Assembly (NCBI GenBank): GCA_913045175.1
Contig: CAJWQG010000021.1
Location: forward strand, 1 to 54,064
DNA from: an uncultured Gammaproteobacteria bacterium
Lineage (GTDB): Bacteria > Pseudomonadota > Gammaproteobacteria > Pseudomonadales > Azotimanducaceae
Length of the DNA: 54,064 nt
Reading direction: 5' to 3'
Shown piece by piece: positions 15,647 through 23,131 of the stretch. The translations under genes and the position numbers were made by a program. The first letter of the stretch is position 1. Each line of letters begins with the position of its first letter. The notes under the pieces are model-generated. The model made no database searches. It was not told the DNA's origin and worked only from the letters and a program-made list of their open reading frames with translations.

Positions 15647-16813
15647 ATGAGTGAAACATCTGATGGTGGAACTACTGAGAAGAAAGACGATGATGCAACG
15701 AAAGAGACCAATCCTTCCGAAGAAAATCCTGAGGCAGATCCCATAGATAATCCGGGAGCTAATTCATTCGATGAATTTGGTGAAAGCTCCACAGATTCTT
15801 CTGACCTTGAGGCACCTGCGGCAACAGAGGATCTAGCAACAGACGCGACAGAAGATTCAGAGGATAATCCGGAAGCTGATTCACCCGATGAGGCTGATGA
15901 AAGCTCCAAAGATTCTTCGGTTCATGAGGCGCCTGTGGAAACTCAGGATACAGCATCAGAAAAGATAGGAGATGATGCTGAAGAACATGGGGAGGATAAT
16001 CTGGAAGTTGCTTCAACGGATGAAGTTGATAAAGGTTCTACAGATTCTTCCAATCTTGAAACGACTCCCGAAACCAAAGATTCGTTAACGGATAAAGCCG
16101 CGGACCCTGACGATCATAGCGATGAAGATGATCTCTCTGTAAGCCTTGGTTCTTCGCAAATATCTGTAATTCTGGAAAATTTAGCAAGCGTTAGCAAGAA
16201 AGTTAATAAATTGTCGAACCCGACGAGTCGGCAGTTAAACCAGGCGAAAAATTTGGTTCTCACACTTGCAGGGATAACCGGTATCGTGATGATAGCTGCA
16301 ATTACTTTCTTTATCGTTATGTCTACTAGTATTTCACAGAAGATCGAAGAGCTAGATCGAGTGCTGATGGCAGTTGCTAAGAGAGGCATACAGTTGGGCG
16401 ATGGAATTGAAACAATTGCTGAGATGGACAGCAAACTTATAGAAGTCATAGACCAAAATAATTCGATACCGTCAAGCTTGTCTAATATAGAGGCTCAACT
16501 TGTTTCTCATGGGAGAACAATTATCGAAAAGGAAGAGAACACCAGGTCAGCGGTTAAAACACAAGTGAATTCCATGCTGAATGGGCAGGATAGGATCAAA
16601 AACGAGCTTGGCGAAGAATTTGATCGGCTAAAAAAGCTAATTAATGAATCGGTTGACTTTGATCCTTTGATGAAAGAACACGTAGAACTAAAAAATCAGG
16701 TTGAGAGTTTGAACAAAATGGTCACAAATGTGGAAAGCAAGGTACAGGATCTTTACGTGATTAAACGGGCTGAGATGGAAAATGCGTATAGACAGATAAC
16801 CATAGGTGATTAG
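15647..16813 (+). CDS. Acidic-repeat membrane protein with coiled coil, unknown function
   Basis: I do not recognise this 388-aa protein. Residues 1-170 are extremely acidic (D, E, S, T, A) and contain three imperfect repeats beginning D-N-(P/L). One membrane helix lies near 203-228 (L-V-L-T-L-A-G-I-T-G-I-V-M). A region of about 160 residues follows with heptad character (I-E-E-L-D-R-V-L, V-E-L-K-N-Q-V-E-S-L-N-K-M-V). It follows the SPOR protein by 21 bases on the same strand, so the genes look like one operon after flhB. By charge rule the acidic N-terminal arm could face either side. A scaffold linking membrane proteins is possible, but no function is shown. Confidence 0.72.
   Translation: MSETSDGGTTEKKDDDATKETNPSEENPEADPIDNPGANSFDEFGESSTDSSDLEAPAATEDLATDATEDSEDNPEADSPDEADESSKDSSVHEAPVETQDTASEKIGDDAEEHGEDNLEVASTDEVDKGSTDSSNLETTPETKDSLTDKAADPDDHSDEDDLSVSLGSSQISVILENLASVSKKVNKLSNPTSRQLNQAKNLVLTLAGITGIVMIAAITFFIVMSTSISQKIEELDRVLMAVAKRGIQLGDGIETIAEMDSKLIEVIDQNNSIPSSLSNIEAQLVSHGRTIIEKEENTRSAVKTQVNSMLNGQDRIKNELGEEFDRLKKLINESVDFDPLMKEHVELKNQVESLNKMVTNVESKVQDLYVIKRAEMENAYRQITIGD
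15746..16065 (+). repeat. Three imperfect repeats in the acidic protein gene
   Basis: Units start with GATAATC at 15746, 15863 and 15995 and share GAT(T)CTTC and GATGAA/GATGAG blocks. They are spaced 117 and 132 bases apart and stay in frame. Each encodes D-N-x-x-x-x-S, then S-(T/K)-D-S-S and E-(A/T)-(P/T). The divergence between units suggests an old duplication. Confidence 0.7.
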
Positions 16814-16842
16814 CTAATTATCGCTTTCAGATAGGAGTAGTT

Positions 16843-17439
16843 ATGAGTCAAACTACAATAGGGACTTTACTTGTCTTAATCGTTGCTGCAATCCTCGTTA
16901 TAATTTTTTCATGTTTGTATTACTTATGGAATAAAACGAGGAAACTCGAAATTTTGGCTAAAAAAGCCTCTGTTCTGCGATCTTCTTCAATCGGTTCAGG
17001 CAACATATGCGGATACGTGGGGAAGGAACTTTATGAGGTATTGCGGGATAGGAAAGAAGCGCCGGAGCTTATCGAGGAGATAAAGAAAAGTTATGTCTTT
17101 TATCTTAGCAGGCACTTGGAGGCGGCTTTAGAACAAGGAATGATCGATCAAAAAAAATCCAGACCTTCAGAATTGGAATCCGATATGGCTGTTGGAGGTA
17201 CACGAGGCGAGATACATTCATGGATGCCAATAGAAACCTTATCTAAATTTTATATTTTTGGCCGCAGCATAAATGAGGAAACAATCAAACAAACAGACGA
17301 TACAGAACTTACTACAAAGTTGAATGGATTAGTAAATGAAGCCTTGTCAGAGATACATATGAGTTCTTATGTTGATCGAATGACGGATTTAATTTCGCGA
17401 AAATATCTTAGAGATATGGCGCTCGATAGGAATAGTTAA
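16843..17439 (+). CDS. Small membrane-anchored protein, unknown function
   Basis: The 198-aa product begins with one strong membrane helix (residues 7-28, L-L-V-L-I-V-A-A-I-L-V-I-I) followed by a mostly helical cytoplasmic domain with mixed charge and no motif I recognise. A conserved-looking patch, G-E-I-H-S-W-M-P-I-E-T-L-S-K-F-Y, lies near residue 125. AGGAG precedes ATG with normal spacing, and the gene follows the acidic-repeat gene by 29 bases. It is probably the last clear gene of the flhB-linked group. Confidence 0.68.
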   Translation: MSQTTIGTLLVLIVAAILVIIFSCLYYLWNKTRKLEILAKKASVLRSSSIGSGNICGYVGKELYEVLRDRKEAPELIEEIKKSYVFYLSRHLEAALEQGMIDQKKSRPSELESDMAVGGTRGEIHSWMPIETLSKFYIFGRSINEETIKQTDDTELTTKLNGLVNEALSEIHMSSYVDRMTDLISRKYLRDMALDRNS

Positions 17440-17468
17440 TGTGTTGGGTTCAATAGTATGAAACCTAT

Positions 17469-17808
17469 TTGTTTCTTATCATCGAAGTCTTTTTTTCTTT
17501 GATTGGAATATTGTTTCTAACGTTTTGTTCTTGGGCGGGTGTCCTTCTCCTTGCAAGTTGTTCCTTAGAAAGAGAATTGCCTGTCGTCTGCGTGAGGGAA
17601 GATAAAAATTATTTCTACACTTTGCAAGGAATACCGAAAAAAATAGTTAGATTAGGCAGAGATAATTGAAATATTAGTTTCTTATGGTTTCAACGAAAAA
17701 GATGCTCAATCAGTATTTACGCAGATTTCGAAACAGACAGCTAGTTGTAGGATCGCTGTAAATCAGCAATGTGACTTAATTATGCGACTAAGTGGAGTTG
17801 GGTATTAA
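17469..17808 (+). pseudogene. Possible small membrane protein gene split by a frameshift
   Basis: From TTG 17469 to TGA 17667-17669 the frame encodes 66 aa with an N-terminal hydrophobic segment (I-G-I-L-F-L-T-F-C-S-W-A-G-V-L-L-L). In the next frame, and without a gap, protein-like sequence continues to TAA 17806-17808 (I-I-E-I-L-V-S-Y-G-F-N-E-K-D-A-Q, then S-C-R-I-A-V and L-I-M-R-L-S). One frameshift near 17660 would join them into a ~113-aa protein. No family is recognised. It may be a real broken gene, or chance. It lies just after the flhB-linked genes on the same strand. Confidence 0.35.
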
Positions 17809-18278
17809 CGCTTCAAACTTTATGGTTTGACCTATAAAAGTAATATCGTAATTTTTTTCAAGTTACAGGATACGTGATGAGAGGATCGTTTCACCCAAAC
17901 AACCTTATTTACGAAGGCATTTAATGGGTGTTGATCAGTTGGTTTGGCAAGCGCTAATTTTCAGACTTTTATAAAAAATTATTGGAGGCATTATTACATG
18001 TGGCGCCAGCGTTGGAAGCTGCTAAGTACTATGCTAAAGGCGAGTCTGTATAAAAGATATAAAAGTTGTAGTTATCCACATTCGTAATGGAATAGTGTCG
18101 TCAGATACGTACTAATTTTAAAATGGCGTACTAAGGTGTTGAGATCTGATTTGGAACAGATTTCTTCATCTCAGTAATGTTTCGAGCCAGAGTAAAATAA
18201 AACTGCATACAACTGAGCTTGACGGGGAAACTGTTAACTCACTCTGTTTGTAGGTAACTATTTTTTAGTTCATTTAAA
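17809..18278. other. Non-coding, AT-rich stretch at the end of the flagellar region
   Basis: I see no convincing gene in these ~470 bases on either strand, only short open frames without ribosome-binding sites. It marks the end of the AT-rich flagellar locus. Confidence 0.6.
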
Positions 18279-18315
18279 CTAAGCGGAGTGCCGAATGTTT
18301 CGGCACTCCGCTTAG
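18279..18315 (-). terminator. Perfect 17-bp hairpin, probable terminator of the repeat-protein gene
   Basis: CTAAGCGGAGTGCCGAA (18279-18295) pairs perfectly with 18299-18315 around a TGT loop. It lies about 85 bases past the stop of the leftward repeat-protein gene. On that strand the stem runs into TTTAAAT, a weak T tract; on the + strand no T tract follows. Its strength suggests a terminator or a boundary element. Confidence 0.5.
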
Positions 18316-18400
18316 CAATCAACCAACAATGTATATTGTCGCCATTTTAGCGGCTGTGGCTTTTTCCTGGTGAATCATGGCTTGCTTTTCCCTTATCTGG

Positions 18401-18751
18401 CTAATGCCCTGGCGAGCGTGGTGGTGGCTCACACCCTGGTGGCATTGGAGGGTATTCCCCGGTTGGATGGTCCGGCTTATGTCCTGGCGGATGATCTGGT
18501 GGTTCGCATCCTGGTGGAAATGGTGGTGGCTCACATCCTGGAGGCATTGGAGGGTATTCCCCGGTTGGATGATCCGGCTTATGTCCTGGCGGATGATCTG
18601 GTGGTTCACATCCCGGTGGAAATGGTGGATGTCCTTCTGCCGAAAGATGTGGTTTGCCCTCAGGTTTTCCACCGTGACCTCCTGCATGCGCGACACCAAT
18701 CGCCAGACACAGAACAATTACAGATTTAAATATAGTACTAAGTATGCTCAT
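18401..18751 (-). CDS. Secreted Pro/Gly/His-rich tandem-repeat protein
   Basis: The ATG at 18751-18749 follows GGGAAGAAAG and gives a 116-aa protein with a clear signal peptide (S-I-L-S-T-I-F-K-S-V-I-V-L-C-L-A-I-G-V-A-H-A, cleavage after A-H-A). The mature part is almost all P, G, H, E, D, K and C, built of two ~34-residue repeats with P-P-G-C-E-P-P, D-H-P-P-G-H-K-P-D-H-P and T-G-E-Y-P-P-M-P-P. The many His, Cys and acidic residues would suit metal binding. Extended proline-rich structure is likely. No family is recognised. The Cys residues, two per repeat unit, could form disulfides outside the cytoplasm. It stands alone, leftward, at the flagellar border. Confidence 0.68.
   Translation of the reverse strand: MSILSTIFKSVIVLCLAIGVAHAGGHGGKPEGKPHLSAEGHPPFPPGCEPPDHPPGHKPDHPTGEYPPMPPGCEPPPFPPGCEPPDHPPGHKPDHPTGEYPPMPPGCEPPPRSPGH
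18421..18624 (-). repeat. Two 102-bp tandem repeats in the secreted repeat protein
   Basis: Units at 18421-18522 and 18523-18624 are nearly identical (shared GGTATTCCCCGGTTGGAT and CCTGGCGGATGATCTGGTGG blocks). The 102-base period equals 34 codons. The near identity points to recent duplication or ongoing copy-number change. Confidence 0.9.
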
Positions 18752-18947
18752 ACTTTCTTCCCCAATTATCTTTTCTAACGTAATACTATTGAGTGAAAAT
18801 GGCAAGGTACAATTCAAATTGTTTAATGATCTGATTAATCAAACAGATTAAATACGGGTTTTTTATCTTATAATACTAAGTGCGGTTGATTTATCATTCC
18901 TCCTATTACATTGTACATTGATATCTGGTTAGACTTGAGGGTGGTGC

Positions 18948-19148
18948 TTGCCATCAACGTGCTTTGATAGAAGCTTTACCTTCGGCCTGCCACTAGGCCC
19001 CATCAGTTTGGAAGACGTGTCGACCTACCCGGCACTGTTCGTGGAAGTATTGCGGCCCGGCTATAGCGATGATGATATCGCCAAGATCGCTGGCCGAAAC
19101 ATCCTTAGGGTGATGCGCGACGCTGAGGAGATTGCAGGGCACCCGTAG
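18948..19148 (+). pseudogene. C-terminal remnant of a membrane dipeptidase (peptidase M19)
   Basis: The encoded 66 residues end like renal-dipeptidase-type enzymes: S-L-E-D-V-S-T-Y-P-A-L, then R-P-G-Y-S-D-D-D-I-A-K-I-A-G-R-N-I-L-R-V-M. The catalytic TIM-barrel part (about 300 residues with the zinc ligands) is absent upstream; before about 18980 the sequence no longer resembles the family. It is a 5'-deleted fragment with the breakpoint near the base-composition border, converging on the Rieske gene with 8 bases between. Confidence 0.7.
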
Positions 19149-19156
19149 GTGTCTGG

Positions 19157-19465
19157 CTAGTCCTGCTTCTCCAACATATAGATGTCGCCGTCTTTCACTT
19201 CAATCGGAAATCGATTGAGCCCATCAGTACCCGCCCAGGATACGCATTCGCCAGAGTGAACGTCGTAGGTGAACCCGTGCCACGGGCACGTGATCGCGCA
19301 TCCTTCTATGTGCCCATAGCTGATGTTCACATAGGCGTGAGGGCAGAGATCCTGTATCGCGAAATAGCGACCGTCGGCTTTACCGACGATAATCTCCAGA
19401 CCATCTAGGGTTTTGGTCTTAAAACCGCCCTCACTAAGTTCAGCGGTTGATGCCAGCAGCTTCAC
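19157..19465 (-). CDS. Rieske-type [2Fe-2S] ferredoxin
   Basis: The 102-aa protein is a single Rieske domain. The cluster motifs C-P-H-A-Y (about residue 41) and C-P-W-H-G-F (about 60) give the two Cys and two His ligands. It probably passes electrons to an oxygenase, as small Rieske ferredoxins of ring-hydroxylating systems do, or to a partner reductase; no oxygenase subunit lies beside it. It follows the aldolase gene by 2 bases on the same strand, so the two form an operon. Stop codon TAG. Confidence 0.92.
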   Translation of the reverse strand: MKLLASTAELSEGGFKTKTLDGLEIIVGKADGRYFAIQDLCPHAYVNISYGHIEGCAITCPWHGFTYDVHSGECVSWAGTDGLNRFPIEVKDGDIYMLEKQD

Positions 19466-19467
19466 TT

Positions 19468-20271
19468 CTAGAGTTTATCTGTCAGCTTCTTCATGCCCTC
19501 GCCCAGTTCAGCAAGTGCTTGTCTGACAATGAAACGATCCCAGCCAATACAGAAGTGTCTTACGCCAAGATCAATATAGCGTTTGGCCTGTTCAACAGTA
19601 CCGATTTCGATGCGCGGATGAATGCCGTACTCAAGAGACTTGGCGATGACCTTTTCTTCGAAGGGTCGAATTTCGGGTGTTGCCATCATACCCGGTTGCC
19701 CACGTGAGAACCCAAAGTCAGCGGGCCCCCATTGGGTCATATCGACGCCTTTTTCTTTGGCTCTTTCCAAAATGGGATCGATGTTCTCGACGGCGATGTC
19801 TTTTTCGAACATTATGCAGAAGACAACCGAATTGAGGTCATCGAGGTATTCCCCGATGTCATAGCTGTTAAGTGCGGGTCTGCGCAACTTAACACCATGG
19901 TGACCTCTGACGTCCGGCACATCTGGTCGGATGATGCGGTGCGCTTCATCTATATCGTCCGGGGTTCTGATATCTGTAAACAGAACCGCCTTAAAGCCGG
20001 CGCCGAGTGCGGCCTGGGCCCAAAATCCCTGGCCATCCATATCAGGTTTGATCATTAGCGGCAGGGGTTTTCTGCCACATTGCGCCGCGCGTGCAAGGTT
20101 ATACAGCATTGGCATGTCGAGCGCAGTGTATTCGGCTGTGAATTCTCCATAGTCGAACATTTCCGTATCGCCGATTAGCTCCGGGATATCTGGATCCAGC
20201 AACATGAAGTGGGTTCCCACTGTCGGTTTGTCCTGATCAAGCAGGTCTCGGAAGGTATTGTGAATAATCAT
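19468..20271 (-). CDS. HpcH/HpaI aldolase family protein
   Basis: Class II pyruvate aldolases of this family cleave 4-hydroxy-2-oxo acids at the end of aromatic degradation routes. The 267-aa length fits. Features seen: a D-I-P-E-L start region with D-Y-G-E-F-T, I-K-P-D-M-D, the metal-ligand strand F-C-I-M-F-E-K-D (Glu), W-G-P-A-D-F-G-F-S-R-G (Asp), and G-V-R-H-F-C-I-G-W-D near the end. It is first in a leftward pair with the Rieske gene and diverges from a fumarylacetoacetate-hydrolase-type gene with a ~130-base shared promoter region. Substrate unknown. Confidence 0.88.
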   Translation of the reverse strand: MIIHNTFRDLLDQDKPTVGTHFMLLDPDIPELIGDTEMFDYGEFTAEYTALDMPMLYNLARAAQCGRKPLPLMIKPDMDGQGFWAQAALGAGFKAVLFTDIRTPDDIDEAHRIIRPDVPDVRGHHGVKLRRPALNSYDIGEYLDDLNSVVFCIMFEKDIAVENIDPILERAKEKGVDMTQWGPADFGFSRGQPGMMATPEIRPFEEKVIAKSLEYGIHPRIEIGTVEQAKRYIDLGVRHFCIGWDRFIVRQALAELGEGMKKLTDKL

Positions 20272-20401
20272 GGGGTCTCTTTTTTGGATATCAGATTTCG
20301 AGGCACGAAGAATAAGCTACTTTAGTTGCGAATCTCAATGGGTTGCGTCACAAGCAAGATCAAGGCAGTCTTTCATTTCCGACAAGCTAGGGGAGCGCGT
20401 A

Positions 20402-21328
20402 ATGAAACTGACATTTATCGATGATTATGAATTGGCCACGATCACGGATGACGGTGCAGTAAGTCTGACCGACGATATCGAAGATATTCGGGTGATGCCG
20501 CCACAGCAGCAGATCAATCATGTGATCGCCAATTGGGATAGCTACAAGCCAAAATTTGAAGCGCGTATCGCCGAGGGCGGCGCAAAGCCTTTGAGTGATG
20601 TGACCTTGCAGGCACCGTTGCCCAAACCAATTTCAATCGCCTGTATGGCGGTCAACTATATGGAAGACGGCTTGTTAATAGAAAAACCTGCGCCTCAGGC
20701 ATTTTTTAAGAACTCCCATGGCGTCCTCGGTGATGGCACGACGATGAATCTTCCCGATCACCCAGCATCGATATTCGAAGGCGAGGCGGAGATCGCGTTA
20801 GTTGTTGGTAAAAAGGCTACCAATGTCGACCCTGCAGATGCTTACGATTACATCTTCGGCTATCTAAACTTTGTCGATGGGTCTGCTCGCGGTCTGCAGA
20901 CTGGCATGGGGTTACCTTTTACCATGAAGTGTCAGGATGAATCCGCACCGCTTGGTCCCTGGATCACGACAGCGGATGAGATTGAAAACCCAATGAATCT
21001 GCATGTGCAGCAGCGGAATAACGGTAAGGTTACTCACGACTACAACACCGACGATATGGCCAACGACATTCCTGCTTCGCTGGCATTTATTACCAGCAAT
21101 GTAACGCTGGAGCCGGGTGATGTGCTGGCCCTTGGCACCAATCACCAGGGACTGCATCCGTTGCAGGATGGGGATGTGGTTGAGCAGGAAGCGGATAGCC
21201 TTGGGAAATTAACCTTTCACGTCAAGGATGAACTGAAGCGCACCTGGGGCCGTCATACCCGCGCAGAATGGCGCGAGCAGGGCGGCAAAGGGAATACACC
21301 TCAGCTAACAGGCAAATACGCCAACTAA
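20402..21328 (+). CDS. Fumarylacetoacetate hydrolase family protein
   Basis: Members hydrolyse or decarboxylate beta-diketo acids in aromatic catabolism. The 308-aa protein has the metal-binding E-G-E-A-E-I-A-L-V-V-G-K segment, G-Y-L-N-F-V-D-G-S-A-R-G-L, the G-P-W-I-T-T-A-D-E-I block and G-D-V-L-A-L-G-T-N-H. The start ATG at 20402 has GGGGAG 10 bases upstream; the frame extends to 20270 but that part has no family resemblance. With the divergent aldolase and Rieske genes it suggests a ring-cleavage product pathway, substrate unknown. Confidence 0.9.
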   Translation: MKLTFIDDYELATITDDGAVSLTDDIEDIRVMPPQQQINHVIANWDSYKPKFEARIAEGGAKPLSDVTLQAPLPKPISIACMAVNYMEDGLLIEKPAPQAFFKNSHGVLGDGTTMNLPDHPASIFEGEAEIALVVGKKATNVDPADAYDYIFGYLNFVDGSARGLQTGMGLPFTMKCQDESAPLGPWITTADEIENPMNLHVQQRNNGKVTHDYNTDDMANDIPASLAFITSNVTLEPGDVLALGTNHQGLHPLQDGDVVEQEADSLGKLTFHVKDELKRTWGRHTRAEWREQGGKGNTPQLTGKYAN

Positions 21329-21333
21329 ACTGA

Positions 21334-22998
21334 TTAGTTACTGCGCAGTACCTGGCCTGCACAGTTGCCCGTCAATTCGTCATCGCGCAGCGTTACCTGA
21401 CCATTGACCAGGGTTGCCTTGTATCCGGCTGCTCGCTGGATAAATCGAGGTGCGCCAAATGGTAGATCGTGAACGAGTTCCGGCATCCGCTCTTCTAGGT
21501 TATCCAGATCGAACACATTAATATCTGCACGTTTGCCGACTGCCAGTGTGCCCCGGTTTTTAAGATTCAGCACATGTGCGGGCATAGCGGTAATCTTGTG
21601 CACTGCTTCAGGTAATGTGTAGGTCCCGTGATCGCGATGCCAGTGTGATAGGACAAACGTCGACCAGCCTGAATCGATCATCTGACTGACATGCGCGCCA
21701 CCGTCGCCGAGGCCCGGTGAGACCCAGTCGCTACTGATTAACTCTTCCACAGCATCAAGATCCTGATTGAACCCGCGGACTTGAAATAGCGCTTTACCGT
21801 TTGTCTCGTCGGTGATGCGTAACCAGATTTCAATGGGATGCTCGCCGGTTTTCATTGCCATGTCGTAGAGACTCTCGCGGGACACATAGGTTGGTCGCGC
21901 TGCGTCTCCCAGGTAATAGATGTTTTTGAACGCGTTCCGCCCACTCACGTAACCCGGCGAATTGTCACCCAGTGCCTTTACTTCATCGATAAGCTTTGCG
22001 CGAAACTCCGGATCACGGACTCTCTGCAAACGATCATTAAATTCGAGCTCTCTTATCTTCATCCATGAAGGCGTGGTCGGTAAGATGCCATTTACCAGTC
22101 CACTTAAAAAGCCTCCGCTACGACAGGCGGTGATTCCGGTGACATCCAGACCTTCTTCAAGCATCGCCATCACCTTTGCATTGGTTCGCTCGTTACCCAG
22201 GTCGGTGGCCGTGCTGAAGAGGGCCGCCCGCGCGTTTCGGGCACCGTCGGCAATGATTTCCATGGTCAGATCGTAACCATCAGTACCAAAGACTGTTTGC
22301 ATAATTCCGCCGTGGGGACCGATCGCCTTGGCAATCGCATTTAGTTCTTCTGGCTCTGCGAAAGTACCGGGAATAGAGCGTCCGTCCGGAAGACGGTGGT
22401 GAATCAGTCTGTTGGTGGAAAAACCGAATGCGCCTTCTTTCACTGAGCGCTCGGCAAGGTTGGCTATTTGTTTGATTTCATCCTCGGTGGCGGGTTCTTC
22501 TACGGCTCGCTCACCCATCACATAGAACCGAGTAGCGCAGTGACCCACCAGGCCGGCGACGTTGACAGAAGGACCAAGTGCTTCGAGGGCATCCAGATAG
22601 CCGCCGTAGTACTCCCAGTTCCAGGGCAGGCCGTTCAGGATTGCTTCCCTTGGAATATCCTCCACGGTCTCCATCATGGCAGCCAGATATTGCCGGTCGG
22701 AGGGCTTGCAGGGCGCAAAAGTCACGCCGCAGTTGCCTAAAAGCGCAGTTGTCACACCATGCCATGAAATAGACGTGACCTGGGGATCCCAACTAATCTG
22801 GGCGTCCATATGCGTGTGGAGATCGATAAATCCCGGAGACACGTGCAGACCATCCGCATTTATCTCTTCCTTACCCTTTCCATCAACTTTACCGATCTTG
22901 GTGATCTGGTCACCATCTATCGCGATATCTGCTTGGAAGGCTTCGCTCCCGGTACCATCTACAACGTTTCCGTCTCGAATAACAATGTCATGACACAT
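21334..22998 (-). CDS. N-acyl-D-amino-acid deacylase-type amidohydrolase
   Basis: The 554-aa protein belongs to the metal-dependent amidohydrolase superfamily, closest in style to D-aminoacylases. It has the small beta domain at both ends (D-I-V-I-R-D-G-N-V-V-D-G-T-G at the start), the H-T-H metal motif (D-L-H-T-H-M-D, about residue 62), G-N-C-G-V with the bridging Cys, S-T-N-R-L-I-H-H and the late Asp in G-L-G-D-G-G-A-H. It is convergent with the fumarylacetoacetate-type gene, 5 bases apart. The real substrate may be another N-acyl or cyclic compound; the family is broad. Confidence 0.9.
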   Translation of the reverse strand: MCHDIVIRDGNVVDGTGSEAFQADIAIDGDQITKIGKVDGKGKEEINADGLHVSPGFIDLHTHMDAQISWDPQVTSISWHGVTTALLGNCGVTFAPCKPSDRQYLAAMMETVEDIPREAILNGLPWNWEYYGGYLDALEALGPSVNVAGLVGHCATRFYVMGERAVEEPATEDEIKQIANLAERSVKEGAFGFSTNRLIHHRLPDGRSIPGTFAEPEELNAIAKAIGPHGGIMQTVFGTDGYDLTMEIIADGARNARAALFSTATDLGNERTNAKVMAMLEEGLDVTGITACRSGGFLSGLVNGILPTTPSWMKIRELEFNDRLQRVRDPEFRAKLIDEVKALGDNSPGYVSGRNAFKNIYYLGDAARPTYVSRESLYDMAMKTGEHPIEIWLRITDETNGKALFQVRGFNQDLDAVEELISSDWVSPGLGDGGAHVSQMIDSGWSTFVLSHWHRDHGTYTLPEAVHKITAMPAHVLNLKNRGTLAVGKRADINVFDLDNLEERMPELVHDLPFGAPRFIQRAAGYKATLVNGQVTLRDDELTGNCAGQVLRSN

Positions 22999-23131
22999 GA
23001 AAGATACCCCTGATAATTAGGCCGCTGATGATAATTCATGCGGTGGAGGATCGCTATGCGTGCAATCGGACAACAATTTTACACCGGGTTACGACAAGGT
23101 TCCGATAGACGTTGTAATTATCATGACGTTG

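Noticed and set aside
18370-18778. Rightward Trp/Val-rich open frames opposite the secreted repeat protein
   Set aside because: They are mirror images of the GC-rich tandem repeat, have no ribosome-binding site, and the leftward frame has a signal peptide and proper start.
22468-23013. Rightward open frames opposite the D-aminoacylase-type gene
   Set aside because: The leftward gene is full length with clear metal-binding motifs; the opposite frames are shadows.
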